Part shown: positions 1-8,560 of the stretch, in pieces | How positions within the stretch are numbered: position 1 is the stretch's first letter | Layout of the letters: each line of letters starts with the position of its first letter | Origin: Sphingomonas sp. RIT328 | Lineage (GTDB): Bacteria; Pseudomonadota; Alphaproteobacteria; Sphingomonadales; Sphingomonadaceae | Assembly (NCBI RefSeq): GCF_000632225.1 | Contig: NZ_JFYV01000001.1 | Location: 1 to 64,000 of the forward strand | Reading direction: 5' to 3' | DNA length: 64,000 nucleotides | The notes under the pieces: model-generated | The model's database searches: none | What the model was told of the DNA's origin: nothing | What the model saw: the letters and a program-made list of their open reading frames with translations, nothing else | Program-made: the position numbers and the translations under genes

Positions 1-110
1 CGGGCCGTCGGCAGATCGCCGCGAGGGGTCGCGCCGAAGAGCGCCGTCATCTCGTCGGCAACGGCGCGGATCGCCGGGGCGGGAGCGGGGGCGGGCGTCT
101 CGGAATCCAT
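1..110 (-). CDS. N-terminal fragment of an unidentified protein (cut by window edge)
   Basis: An open frame begins at an ATG whose complement is at 108-110 and runs leftwards off the window without a stop. The visible 36 residues start MDSETPAPAPAPAIRAVADE and continue MTALFGATPRG. The Ala/Pro-rich start followed by a likely helix is typical of a flexible N terminus, but I do not recognise the family. It is divergent from the aldose epimerase gene. The reading frame and codon use fit a real gene, but the fragment is too short to be sure. Confidence 0.35.
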   Translation of the reverse strand, partial: MDSETPAPAPAPAIRAVADEMTALFGATPRGDLPTA

Positions 111-213
111 GGCGGTCCTGTTAAGCATAGCCGCTGAACCTCGGCTGTATTGCACGCAAGCGCAACGCCACGCGGGACTCGCCCACCTGCCGTCGCTGGC
201 GTAGATCGCGTGG

Positions 214-1287
214 ATGATGATTTTGCTCCCGCTTGCCGCGATCGCCGCCGCGACGCCACCCGCCGATCCGACGATCACGCTGCGCAACGCGCACGGCATG
301 GTGGTGCGGCTGATCCCGCAGGGCGCGATCGTCACCGCGGTCGAGGTGCCCGATCGCGACGGCCATCGCGCCAATGTCGTGCTCGGCTATCCGACCCCGG
401 CGGACTATCGCGCCAAGATCCGCAAGAGCGGCTTCGGCGCGACGATCGGCCGCTATGCCGGGCGGATCGGCGGTGCGCGCTTCGCCATCGACGGCCGGCC
501 GGTGACGCTGGTCGCCAATGACGGCGCCAATGCGCTGCACGGCGGCGGTCCGCAGGGGTTCGACACCGTCGACTGGACGCCCGCCGCGATCCGCCGCGAC
601 AGCGTCCGCTTCACGCTCGTCAGCCCCGACGGATTCCAAAATTTCCCCGGCCGGCTGACGGTGAGCGTCACCTATCGGCTCGCCGACGACGATGCGCTGC
701 ATATCGACTATCGGGCGCAGACCACCCGGCCGACCGTGCTCAACCTCACCAACCACAGCTATTTCAACCTGGCGGGGGAGAGCAGCGGCAGCGTCGACGG
801 CCAATATCTGCAACTGCGCGCGGCGCGGCTGGTCGACACCGACGCCGGCGGCATTCCGAGCGGCCGCTTCACCCCGGTCGCAGGGACGCCGTTCGACTTC
901 CGCTGTCCGCACACGATCGGCGAACGGATCGCGCAGCCGCCGCTGACGCCACGCGGCTACAATCACGCCTGGCTGTTCGACAAGCCCGCCGGCACGCTGG
1001 CGCCGGTCGCGCGGCTGGTCGATCCCGGCTCGGGCCGGACGTTGACGATCGAGACGACCGAACCGTCGATCCAGGCCTATACTGGCGGCTATATCGACGG
1101 CAGCGATGCCGGTCCCGGCGGCCATGTCTACCGGCCGGGCGACGGCATCGCGCTCGAGATGCAGCATCTCGCCGACAGTCCCAACCAGCCCTCCTTCCCG
1201 TCGACGCGGCTGCGTCCGGGCGAGACCTATCGCCAGACGACGATCTGGCGGTTCGGGGTGGCGGCGAAGGGGGCGCCCGCCTGCTAG
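214..1287 (+). CDS. galM: Aldose 1-epimerase (mutarotase), exported
   Basis: Interconverts the alpha and beta anomers of aldoses such as galactose or xylose. The 357-residue protein starts with a short hydrophobic stretch (MMILLPLAAIAAATPP) that looks like a signal peptide, so it probably acts in the periplasm. The GalM fold signatures are present: TNHSYFNLAG with catalytic His181, the second histidine in YNHAWLFD (His251), and the base Glu315 in ALEMQHL. Length is normal for the family. The ATG at 214 is followed at once by a second ATG at 217; neither has a strong ribosome site. It stands alone, next to heat-shock genes on the other strand. An exported mutarotase fits an organism that feeds on plant sugars. 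Confidence 0.88.
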   Translation: MMILLPLAAIAAATPPADPTITLRNAHGMVVRLIPQGAIVTAVEVPDRDGHRANVVLGYPTPADYRAKIRKSGFGATIGRYAGRIGGARFAIDGRPVTLVANDGANALHGGGPQGFDTVDWTPAAIRRDSVRFTLVSPDGFQNFPGRLTVSVTYRLADDDALHIDYRAQTTRPTVLNLTNHSYFNLAGESSGSVDGQYLQLRAARLVDTDAGGIPSGRFTPVAGTPFDFRCPHTIGERIAQPPLTPRGYNHAWLFDKPAGTLAPVARLVDPGSGRTLTIETTEPSIQAYTGGYIDGSDAGPGGHVYRPGDGIALEMQHLADSPNQPSFPSTRLRPGETYRQTTIWRFGVAAKGAPAC

Positions 1288-1311
1288 TTGGGCGGGCGCC
1301 GTCGCTGCGGC

Positions 1312-1830
1312 TCAGCCCGAGCCGGCGTGGATCGGGATGCGCCGCACCGCATCCCCGGCGGCGGCGGTGCGCGGTATCGTCACGGTGAGCACGCCATGGG
1401 CGAAGGCGGCGGTCGCCTTGTCGGCGTCGATGCCGCGCGGCAGGCCGATGCGGCGTTCGAAGCGGCCGTAGCGGCGTTCGGAATAGCCGCGCGCCTCGTC
1501 CGCCACCTCGGCCTTCTTATCGCCGCGCAACGTCAGCACCTGGTCCTCGATCGACAGCTCGACGTCCTTCCGTTCGAGCCCGGGCAGTTCCGCAGTGACG
1601 CGGATCGCCTGATCGGTCTCGCTCAGCTCGACGCTCGGCACGGCGAGGCGTTCGGTGGCGAAGGACGGCGCGCCGAAGCCGTGCAGCACGTCGTCGAACA
1701 GGCGGTTCATCTCGCGGTGAAGCGACAGCAAGGGAGGCGTGTCGCGGGCGCCCTCGGCATCGCGCAGGCCGATCGCCGGTACGGCGCGATGGTCCTGGCG
1801 GCTCCAGGGGATCAGATCACGGAAAGCCAT
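1312..1830 (-). CDS. Small heat-shock protein, Hsp20/alpha-crystallin family (second of a tandem pair)
   Basis: ATP-independent cytoplasmic holdase that binds unfolding proteins during heat stress. The 172-residue product has the alpha-crystallin domain at about residues 45-145, including AELPGLERKDVELSIEDQ and the GVLTVTIP region that closes the domain, with a short C-terminal IPI motif (RRIPIHAG) used for oligomer contacts. Three ATG codons lie in a row at 1836, 1833 and 1830; only the last is at a proper distance from the AGGAG at the complement of 1838-1842, so I start there. It follows another hsp20 gene by 32 bases and probably shares its transcript. The two proteins may form mixed oligomers like IbpA and IbpB; that is inference. 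Confidence 0.9.
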   Translation of the reverse strand: MAFRDLIPWSRQDHRAVPAIGLRDAEGARDTPPLLSLHREMNRLFDDVLHGFGAPSFATERLAVPSVELSETDQAIRVTAELPGLERKDVELSIEDQVLTLRGDKKAEVADEARGYSERRYGRFERRIGLPRGIDADKATAAFAHGVLTVTIPRTAAAGDAVRRIPIHAGSG

Positions 1831-1862
1831 CATCATTCTCCTGTCTGGCTGGGCTGTGGGGA

Positions 1863-2327
1863 TCAGGCGGCCGCGGGCAGAGCGGCGCCGTCGTTGATCG
1901 CGATGCGGCGCGGCTTCATCGCGTCCGGCACGATGCGTTGCAGCGCGATGCTGAGCAGGCCGTCGCGGAAGTCGGCGGACTGTACCTCGACGTAATCGGC
2001 GAGCTGGAAGCGCCGCTCGAACGAGCGCGTCGCGATGCCGCGATGCAGGAAGCGGCTGCCGCTGTCGTCCGATCCATCCCGATCGGGTTCGGCGTGGCGA
2101 CCGGTGACGGTCAGCTGGTTGTCGCGCGCGACGATCTCGATCTGCTCGGGCCGGAAACCGGCGAGCGCGATCGTGATGCGGTAGCGGTCGTCGCCCTCGC
2201 GGACGATGTCATAGGGCGGATAGCCGTCGCCGCCGTCGCCGCGGGTCCCCGTTTCGAGCAGGTCGAACAACCGGTCGTAGCCGACCGTGGCGCGCCGATA
2301 CGGTGTGAAATCGAAATTGGTCCTCAT
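1863..2327 (-). CDS. Small heat-shock protein, IbpA-like Hsp20
   Basis: Holdase chaperone of the Hsp20 family. The start MRTNFDFTPYRRATVGYDR is the classic IbpA N terminus (Phe-Asp-hydrophobic, then GxDRLFxLLE). The alpha-crystallin domain spans about residues 35-130, with ITIALAGFRPEQIEIVARD and FLHRGIATRSFERRF, a strongly conserved IbpA stretch. The protein is 154 residues, and the start at 2327 is fixed by the homology and by AGGAGG eight bases upstream; longer forms from GTG/ATG codons farther up would run through the untranslated leader. That leader looks like a ROSE thermometer, and a sigma-32-like promoter sits upstream, so expression should be heat-induced at both the transcription and translation level. 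Confidence 0.92.
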   Translation of the reverse strand: MRTNFDFTPYRRATVGYDRLFDLLETGTRGDGGDGYPPYDIVREGDDRYRITIALAGFRPEQIEIVARDNQLTVTGRHAEPDRDGSDDSGSRFLHRGIATRSFERRFQLADYVEVQSADFRDGLLSIALQRIVPDAMKPRRIAINDGAALPAAA

Positions 2328-2400
2328 CTCCAAATCCTCCTGACGAGCAATCTGGACCTGAGCTGCGCCGGAGCGAGAGCCGGCGCCCCCTACGTCCAAC
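2328..2400 (-). promoter_or_regulatory. ROSE-like RNA thermometer in the hsp20 leader
   Basis: Read on the minus strand, the leader ends with ATTGCTCGTCAGGAGGAT before the start region. The UUGCU can pair with the AGGAG Shine-Dalgarno through U-G, U-A, G-G, C-G and U-A, the exact U(U/C)GCU-over-SD arrangement with an internal G-G that defines ROSE elements. Just upstream is a perfect 7-bp stem, GCGCCGG/CCGGCGC, at 2365-2386. ROSE elements are known upstream of hsp20 genes in alphaproteobacteria. The fold is by eye, not computed. Confidence 0.75.
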
Positions 2401-2430
2401 CGGACCCGAACACGGCGCCCGGCGACGGTG

Positions 2431-2458
2431 AATTAGAAAGCGCCGATTGCGGTTCAAG
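2431..2458 (-). promoter_or_regulatory. Candidate heat-shock (sigma-32/RpoH) promoter
   Basis: On the minus strand CTTGAA (complement of 2453-2458) is followed after 16 bases by CTAATT (complement of 2431-2436). This resembles the alphaproteobacterial RpoH pattern CTTGAA-N16/18-C(C/T)AT-rich. Transcription would start near 2424, giving a leader of roughly 95 bases that contains the thermometer. Confidence 0.5.
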
Positions 2459-2476
2459 CCGACCGGCGCGAATTTT

Positions 2477-3220
2477 TTACGGAAGCATCTGCACCACGAC
2501 GCGACCGCCGGCCGCGGCGGTGACGCGCGTCGTCTCGCCCGAGATCGACTCCTTGCCGAGCAAATATTTCACCAGCACGCGCTGATCCGCGAACAGCGTG
2601 CCGAAGCTCACCGCGACGAAGGCGAGAGCGGCGGTGATCGCCACCGGCGCGCGGCGATAGGCGAGGGCGACGATCCGGTTGGCGCGATGGCCGATATCGG
2701 TGAAGCGCCACAGGCCGGTGAAGGTCGCGACGCCGAGCCCGGCGCCGATCAGGATGTCGGTGGGATAATGGTAGCCGGCGAACATCTTGGCGATCGCGAC
2801 CAGCACGCACATGGCGATGCCGACGATCCCCCAGCGCCGTTCCGCGGTCCACATCGCGGCGGTGAAGGACGAGAGGATGGCGAGCGTGTCGCTCGGCAGC
2901 GACGACCAGTCGAAGGGGAAATCCTGCCTGGTGAAGGGATACAGGCCGAGCGCGGCAGGACGGGGCCGCGCCGGCAGGAACAGCTTCGACGCCATCGCCA
3001 GCGCGACGACGACGATCGCGGCGATGAAGCCGGTCATGATGATGTCGCTGCGGCGGCCGTCGCGCGGCGCGGTCAGCCACATGGCGAAGGCGATCATCGC
3101 GATCGGCAGCGTCTGCACCGTATTGTAATGCAGACCATAGACGAAGACGTCGTCGAGCCCGCGATGGCCGTTCAGCCCGGCGAAGAAGCGCACGGCCGCC
3201 ATGTCGAAGCCGTTCTGCAT
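2477..3220 (-). CDS. PAP2-family membrane phosphatase
   Basis: Integral membrane phosphatase of the PAP2/phosphatidic acid phosphatase type 2 superfamily, which removes phosphate from lipid phosphates or related substrates at the membrane face. All three motifs are visible: the KLFLPARPRP motif 1, a PSDTLAILSSF motif 2 (where most relatives have PSGH), and AKMFAGYHYPTDILIGAG as motif 3 with catalytic His and Asp. Several hydrophobic helices alternate with these. Start chosen at ATG 3220 (MQNGFDMAAVRFF), preceded by AAGGGGGG; the frame is open farther up but without family sequence. About 247 residues. The replacement of the motif 2 GH by DT is worth noting because that His normally takes part in catalysis. 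Confidence 0.82.
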   Translation of the reverse strand: MQNGFDMAAVRFFAGLNGHRGLDDVFVYGLHYNTVQTLPIAMIAFAMWLTAPRDGRRSDIIMTGFIAAIVVVALAMASKLFLPARPRPAALGLYPFTRQDFPFDWSSLPSDTLAILSSFTAAMWTAERRWGIVGIAMCVLVAIAKMFAGYHYPTDILIGAGLGVATFTGLWRFTDIGHRANRIVALAYRRAPVAITAALAFVAVSFGTLFADQRVLVKYLLGKESISGETTRVTAAAGGRVVVQMLP

Positions 3221-3402
3221 TGCTCTGCCCCCCTTACCCTCGTCGCGCCAAAACGTAGATCGGCCAGCGGGAATTGTCACTAATCTGTCATCTAAATGAA
3301 ATGCGCCTGTCATGTGTCAGATCGGGCCGCGCCGCCCCCTCGCGAGTAAACGCAGCTTTAACGCATGTTCCGCCATGACCCAGGGATAACCCACGGGGAC
3401 CC

Positions 3403-5694
3403 ATGGACGACCTTCTGCAGGAATTCATCGCCGAGACCCGCGAGACGCTCGAGGCGTTGTCGGGGGAGATCGTCGCATGGGAGGCGGCGCCGACCGATCG
3501 GACGCGGCTGGATGCGATCTTCCGCTTCGTTCACACGGTGAAGGGCAGCTGCGGCTTCCTCGATCTGCCGCGGCTCGCCCGGCTCAGCCATGCCGCCGAG
3601 GATGTGCTCGCCGCGGTGCGCGACGGACAGCGCCTCCCTGACACCGCGCTGGTCGATGCGGTGCTCGCCATCGTCGACCGGATCGGCGAACTGGTCGAGG
3701 CGATTGACGCCGGCGCGCCGCTCGACGATTCGTGCGAGGACCTGCTGATCGCCGCGCTTGCCGAGGATGCCCGCCCCGCGGTCGTCGCGCAGCCGGCGGC
3801 GGCGATGCGTAGCAACGGCCGCTCGGTCCGCCTCAACGTCGACCTGCTCGACCGGATGATGAGCGGCATGTCGGAGATGGTGCTGGCGCGCAACGAGCTC
3901 GCCCGGCGACTGCGCGACGAACAGGTCGATCCGCTGGTCGAGGCGGCGCTGGAGCGGCTGTCGCTCACCGTCTCCGACATGCGCGACACCGTCACCCGCA
4001 CCCGGATGCAGCGGATCGACGCGCTCTTCTCGGCTTTGCCGCGGATGGTGCGCGATACCGCGGGCGAGCTCGGCAAGTCGGTCGCGCTCAGCATTGACGG
4101 CGCCGATGTCGAGCTTGACCGCGAGATGATCGAGCTGATGCGCGATCCGCTCGTCCACATCATCCGTAACGCGGTCGATCACGGCATCGAGACGCCGGCC
4201 GAGCGCCGCGCCGCGGGCAAGCCGGAGACGGGCCGGCTGCTCGTCTCGGCGCGCCAGTCGGGCAACCAGATCCTCGTCGAGATCGCCGACGACGGCCGCG
4301 GCATCGACAGCGACCGGCTCGCCGCCAAGGCGCGCGCGCAGGGGCTGGTCAGCGACGCGGCGCTCGCGTCGATGGACGCGGCGGCACGGCTCGACCTGAT
4401 TTTCCACGCCGGCCTGTCGAGTCGCGACACCGTCACCGCGATCTCGGGCCGCGGCGTCGGCATGGACGTGGTGCGGTCGAACATCGAACATATCGGCGGC
4501 CGCATCCAACTCGCCAACCGGCCGGGGCAGGGGCTGACGATCGTCATCTCGGTGCCGCTGACCCTATCGATCATGTCGACGATCGTCGTCGGCGTCGGCG
4601 ACCAGCGCTTCGCGATCGCGCGCCAGTCGGTCGACGAGATCCTGCGCATCGGCGGCGAGACGGTGCGGATCGACACGGTCGGCGATGCCCAGGTGGCGAC
4701 GGTGCGCGGACGGCGGCTGCCGCTCGTTTCGCTCGGCCGGCTGCTCGGCATCGGTACGGGCGGCGAGACCAATCTGGCGATCGTCGCCACCCGCGACGGC
4801 GATTATGCGCTGGCGATCGATGCGGTGATCGATGCCGAGGAACTGGTGGTCAAGCCCGCCGCGCCCGCGGTGATGGCGACCGGCGTCTATGCCGGCCATA
4901 CCTTGCCCGATTCGGGACTGCCGATGCTGCTGCTCGACGCCTCGGGGATCGCCACCGTCGCCGGGCTGCGCTTCCTCCACGGCATCCTCGCCGAGGAGGA
5001 GGCCGCTGCCGCGGCACCGGCGCGCGGCGTGCTCGCGCTGATGTTCGAGGATCTCGACGACCAGCGCCGCGTGCTGCCGCTCGCCGCGATCGACCGCGTC
5101 GAGACGGTGTCGACCGCCGCGATCCGCCGCACCGGCGGCCAGTTGCGACTCGCGATCGGCGGCCACCTCGTGCCGCTCCACGCCGCCGCCGCGATCGGCG
5201 AGCGCGCCGACCTGCCCGTGCTGCGGCTGACCGACGGATCGACCGAGATCGCTTATGCGATCCACGAACCCGTCGAGATCGTGCAGCTGCCCGGCGAGGT
5301 CGCGCCGGCGCGCGGGGTCGGGCCGGTCGCCGGCGTCGTCATCATCGACGGCGAGCAGGTCGAATTGCTCGACGCGCACGCGCTGTTCGCCGGGGCGCTG
5401 CAACCCGCCGGCGATCGCCTGTGCTGGCTGCAACGCGATGCCGGCGGCTGGATGGAGACCTTCCTGCGGCCGATGCTCGAATCGATGGGCTATCGCTGCG
5501 TGATGCAGCCGCCGCCGGACGGACCGGCCGACGTGGCGCTGGTGATGGACGGAGCGACGATCGCCCCCGCCGCCGCGCGCAACGTCGTCCGGCTGCGCCA
5601 GGAGCGGCCGAGCGACGGCGATCCCGCCAGCATCTATCGCTATGACCGGCCGGCGCTGCTCGACGCGCTGGCGCATGCCGTGGGAGATCGCTGA
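3403..5694 (+). CDS. cheA: Chemotaxis sensor histidine kinase CheA
   Basis: Autophosphorylating kinase that passes phosphate to CheY and CheB. The 763-residue protein has an Hpt domain at 1-105 with phospho-acceptor His44 in FVHTVKGSCGFLD, a dimerisation helix region near 140-245, an HATPase domain (N box HIIRNAVDHGIE, G1 DDGRGID, G2 GRGVGMD) up to about 385, and a CheW-like coupling domain after that. No separate P2 CheY-binding domain fits in the short linker (about residues 115-135). Behind the first CheW-like domain there is a second CheW-like stretch (about 530-665) and a last 90 residues that look like a degraded receiver domain. It leads the che operon, and its TGA overlaps the cheW start. 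Confidence 0.95.
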   Translation: MDDLLQEFIAETRETLEALSGEIVAWEAAPTDRTRLDAIFRFVHTVKGSCGFLDLPRLARLSHAAEDVLAAVRDGQRLPDTALVDAVLAIVDRIGELVEAIDAGAPLDDSCEDLLIAALAEDARPAVVAQPAAAMRSNGRSVRLNVDLLDRMMSGMSEMVLARNELARRLRDEQVDPLVEAALERLSLTVSDMRDTVTRTRMQRIDALFSALPRMVRDTAGELGKSVALSIDGADVELDREMIELMRDPLVHIIRNAVDHGIETPAERRAAGKPETGRLLVSARQSGNQILVEIADDGRGIDSDRLAAKARAQGLVSDAALASMDAAARLDLIFHAGLSSRDTVTAISGRGVGMDVVRSNIEHIGGRIQLANRPGQGLTIVISVPLTLSIMSTIVVGVGDQRFAIARQSVDEILRIGGETVRIDTVGDAQVATVRGRRLPLVSLGRLLGIGTGGETNLAIVATRDGDYALAIDAVIDAEELVVKPAAPAVMATGVYAGHTLPDSGLPMLLLDASGIATVAGLRFLHGILAEEEAAAAAPARGVLALMFEDLDDQRRVLPLAAIDRVETVSTAAIRRTGGQLRLAIGGHLVPLHAAAAIGERADLPVLRLTDGSTEIAYAIHEPVEIVQLPGEVAPARGVGPVAGVVIIDGEQVELLDAHALFAGALQPAGDRLCWLQRDAGGWMETFLRPMLESMGYRCVMQPPPDGPADVALVMDGATIAPAAARNVVRLRQERPSDGDPASIYRYDRPALLDALAHAVGDR

Positions 5695-6119
5695 TGGGCC
5701 TGTTCCTGATCGCGCATATCGCCGGGCGCGGTGTCGCCATCGAGACCAGCCAGGTCGATTCGGTGGTCGATATCGCGCAGGTGATCGCGGTGCCGCGCAC
5801 CGAGGCGGCGGTCCGCGGCCTCGTCGCGCTGCGCAGCCGCGTCGTGACCGTCATCGACACCGGCACCGCGCTCGGCCTCGATCCGACGCCGGCCAGCGCG
5901 CGCCGCGCCGTCATCACCCGTATCGACGGCCATCTCTACGCGATCCTCGTCGACGAACTGGAGGACGTCTCGGTCTTCGAGGCGCAGCCGCTGTCGCCGG
6001 GCCTCGCGCTCGACCATGGCTGGGCGCGCGCCGGCATCGGCCTCGTCGAGCGCGACGGCGAACCGTTGCTGATCGTCGATCTTGCCGCGCTCGTCCCGCA
6101 ACAAACGCTCGCCGCTTAA
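5694..6119 (+). CDS. cheW: Chemotaxis coupling protein CheW
   Basis: Small adaptor linking chemoreceptors to CheA. The 141-residue product is a single CheW domain: FLIAHIAGRGVAIETSQVDS at the start, then VRGLVALRSRVVTVIDTGTALG, the conserved segment that contacts receptors and CheA. Its ATG shares one base with the cheA stop (TGATG at 5692-5696), which implies translational coupling and balanced amounts of the two proteins. No chemoreceptor gene is in this window, so the receptors are encoded elsewhere. Confidence 0.93.
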   Translation: MGLFLIAHIAGRGVAIETSQVDSVVDIAQVIAVPRTEAAVRGLVALRSRVVTVIDTGTALGLDPTPASARRAVITRIDGHLYAILVDELEDVSVFEAQPLSPGLALDHGWARAGIGLVERDGEPLLIVDLAALVPQQTLAA

Positions 6120-6185
6120 CGCGACGCTTACGCTTCGCTGCCACTGTCCCGAATGGCGAACACACGCCCGTATAAAGGCTTATCC

Positions 6186-6551
6186 ATGAAGACCTGCCTC
6201 GTTGTCGACGATTCGAAGGTGATCCGGAAGGTCGCGCGCCATATCCTCGAAACGCTCGACTTCACCGTGTCGGAAGCCTGCGACGGGCGCGAGGCGCTCG
6301 ACGCCTGTCTCGCCTCGCCGCCCGACGTGATCCTGCTCGACTGGAACATGCCGGTGATGAGCGGCATGGATTTCCTGCGCGCGCTGCGCGAGGCGCCGAT
6401 CCCGACGCGGCCCAAGGTGGTGTTCTGCACCACGGAAAACGGCATGGCCTATATCCGCGCGGCGATCGAGGCGGGGGCGGACGAATATGTCATGAAGCCG
6501 TTCGACCGCGATACGCTCGAATCCAAACTCCAGATCGTCGGCATGGCCTGA
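6186..6551 (+). CDS. cheY: Chemotaxis response regulator CheY
   Basis: Stand-alone receiver protein that carries the signal from CheA to the flagellar switch. The 121-residue product has the acidic pair Asp8-Asp9 in CLVVDDSKVIRK, the phosphorylation site Asp52 in VILLDWNMPVMSG, the Thr in FCTTENG, and Lys in EYVMKPFDRDTL. I start at ATG 6186, which places the first beta strand correctly and has AAAGG nearby; an in-frame start at 6153 would add 11 unrelated residues. It sits 66 bases after cheW and 16 before cheB. Confidence 0.94.
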   Translation: MKTCLVVDDSKVIRKVARHILETLDFTVSEACDGREALDACLASPPDVILLDWNMPVMSGMDFLRALREAPIPTRPKVVFCTTENGMAYIRAAIEAGADEYVMKPFDRDTLESKLQIVGMA

Positions 6552-6567
6552 GGCGGAGGCCGGCGTG

Positions 6568-7668
6568 ATGGCCACCGCGATACCCCTCGACCGGCAGGAG
6601 GCCGCGACCGCCGGCGCGACTCCGGCGCGGGTGCTGATCGTCGATGATTCGGCGGTCGCGCGCGCGGTGGTCGAACGCATCCTGACCGCGACCGATCGCT
6701 ATGCCGTCGTCGCCAGCGTCAGCACCGCCGCCGCGGCGCTCGACGTGCTGGCGCGGGCGAAGGTCGACGTGATCCTGCTCGACGTGCAGATGCCGGGCAC
6801 CGACGGGCTGACCGCGCTGCCCGACCTGATCGTCGCCGGGGCGGGGGCGACGGTGCTCGTCGTCTCCGGCCAGGCGGGAGAGGGCGCCGCGACGACGGTG
6901 CAGGCGCTCGCGCTCGGCGCCGCCGACACGGTGTTCAAGCCGGCGAGCGGCGCGCGCCTCGGTCAATTCGCCGCGATCCTGATCGACAAGCTCGACCGGC
7001 TCGCCGGCGCCACCCCGTCACGCATGCCGTCGCCGCCCGCGCCGGCGCGCCCCGCACCGCCGCCGCGCATCGCGACCGGTGCCGGCAGCGACGAATTCGA
7101 CATTGTCGCGATCGGCGCCTCGACCGGCGGCATCCATGCGCTGAGCGCCTTCCTCGCCGAGATCCCGGCGAGCTTCCGCCTGCCGATCCTCATCACCCAG
7201 CATCTGCCGACCGCCTTCATGCCCTATTTCGCCGCGCAGCTCGCGCTGATCGGCAAGCGCCCGTGCGAGGTCGCGACCGACCGGCTGCGGCTGCGTCCCG
7301 GCCGGATCGTCGTCGCGCCGGGGGATGCGCACATGCGCATCGTCGCGCTCGCCGACGGCTCCGCCGCGATCCGCCTCACCGCCGAGCCGGTGGCGAGCGG
7401 CTGCACGCCCTCGGTCGACCCGATGTTCGCCTCGCTCGCGGCGGTGTTCGGGCCGCGGCTGCTCGCCGTGGTGCTGAGCGGCATGGGCCGCGACGGATCG
7501 GACGGCGCGCGACGGGTGCATGAGGCGGGCGGCTGCGTGGTCGTCCAGGATCAGGCGAGTTCGGTGATCTGGGGCATGCCCGGCGCGGTGGTCGACGGCG
7601 GCAGCGCGGACGCCGTGCTGCCCCCCGCCGCGATCGGCCGCATCGCCGCCGCCCGGCGCCGGCCATGA
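6568..7668 (+). CDS. cheB: Chemoreceptor methylesterase CheB
   Basis: Removes methyl groups from (and deamidates) glutamates on chemoreceptors when phosphorylated by CheA, giving adaptation. An N-terminal receiver domain (about 18-140, DDSAVAR and the phospho-acceptor in VILLDVQMPGTDG) is joined by a Pro/Ala-rich linker to the methylesterase domain, with the catalytic Ser in AIGASTGGIHAL, His in ITQHLPT and Asp in LSGMGRDGSDG. GGAGG at 6555-6559 is eight bases from ATG 6568, better spaced than for the GTG directly before it. The last four bases overlap the cheR start (ATGA). Confidence 0.94.
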   Translation: MATAIPLDRQEAATAGATPARVLIVDDSAVARAVVERILTATDRYAVVASVSTAAAALDVLARAKVDVILLDVQMPGTDGLTALPDLIVAGAGATVLVVSGQAGEGAATTVQALALGAADTVFKPASGARLGQFAAILIDKLDRLAGATPSRMPSPPAPARPAPPPRIATGAGSDEFDIVAIGASTGGIHALSAFLAEIPASFRLPILITQHLPTAFMPYFAAQLALIGKRPCEVATDRLRLRPGRIVVAPGDAHMRIVALADGSAAIRLTAEPVASGCTPSVDPMFASLAAVFGPRLLAVVLSGMGRDGSDGARRVHEAGGCVVVQDQASSVIWGMPGAVVDGGSADAVLPPAAIGRIAAARRRP

Positions 7669-8519
7669 CCATGCCCGCGTCCGGGACGGTATCGCCCGTC
7701 GCCCTCAACGTCTTCAGCGCCTTGCTCGAGGCGCGCACCGGGCAGCAGATCGCCAGCTATCGTTCGTGGCGGATCGACGTCGCGCTCAAGCCGCTGCTGC
7801 GCGAACGCGGGCTCGACACGCTCGACCAATTGGTGACGCTGCTGCTCGACGGGCAGGACGTGCGGGTCGGCGATCAGATCGTCAACGCGCTGGTCAACCA
7901 GGAAACCTCCTTCTTCCGCGACGCGCCGGTCTTCGATCTGGTGCTCGAGGCGGTCGCCGGTGCCGAAGCCGCCGGGCGGCGGCCGCGCATCTGGTGCGCG
8001 GGCTGTTCGACCGGGCAGGAGCCGCTGTCGCTGGCGATGCTGTTCGCCGAACGCGCCGAAGGCGGGCGACCGATGCCGGAGATCATCGCCACCGACGTGT
8101 CCGAGGCGGCGGTCGCCCGCGCGCGCGCCGGCCGCTACAATCAGTTCGAGATTCAGCGCGGCCTGCCGATCCGCCGCATGATGCGCTGGTTCGACAGCGA
8201 GGGCGGCGACTGGGTCGCCCGGCCCGAGCTGACCCGGCTGGTGACGGTGCGCCGCCACAATCTCGTCGCCGATCATCCGCCGGGCGGCGCGTTCGACGTC
8301 ATCCTCTGCCGCAACGTGCTGCTCTATCTCTCCCCGACGACCAAGGCGGCGGTCTTCGCGCGCTTCGCCGCGGCGATGCGGCCGGGCGGAACGCTCGTGC
8401 TCGGCGCCGGCGAGACGGTGATCGGCCAGACCGACGCCTTCGCCCCCAGCCGCCGGTTGCGCGGCCTCTACGAGCGGACCGGCGATAGGCCGGCACCGTC
8501 GCACGCCGCCGCGGCCTGA
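7665..8519 (+). CDS. cheR: Chemoreceptor methyltransferase CheR
   Basis: Methylates receptor glutamates with S-adenosylmethionine, the counterpart to CheB. The 284-residue product has the N-terminal helical domain (LEARTGQQIASYRSWRIDV) and the SAM-binding domain with WCAGCSTGQEPLSLAM, followed by VILCRNVLLYLSP, the conserved NVLIYF-type motif of CheR. The ATG at 7665 overlaps the cheB stop; a second ATG at 7671 is an alternative start. It ends the che operon; the next gene begins 41 bases later and is unrelated. Confidence 0.94.
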   Translation: MTMPASGTVSPVALNVFSALLEARTGQQIASYRSWRIDVALKPLLRERGLDTLDQLVTLLLDGQDVRVGDQIVNALVNQETSFFRDAPVFDLVLEAVAGAEAAGRRPRIWCAGCSTGQEPLSLAMLFAERAEGGRPMPEIIATDVSEAAVARARAGRYNQFEIQRGLPIRRMMRWFDSEGGDWVARPELTRLVTVRRHNLVADHPPGGAFDVILCRNVLLYLSPTTKAAVFARFAAAMRPGGTLVLGAGETVIGQTDAFAPSRRLRGLYERTGDRPAPSHAAAA

Positions 8520-8560
8520 TCCCCCTTACGCACCCGGCCCGGCTCGGCTAGGCTGACGCC

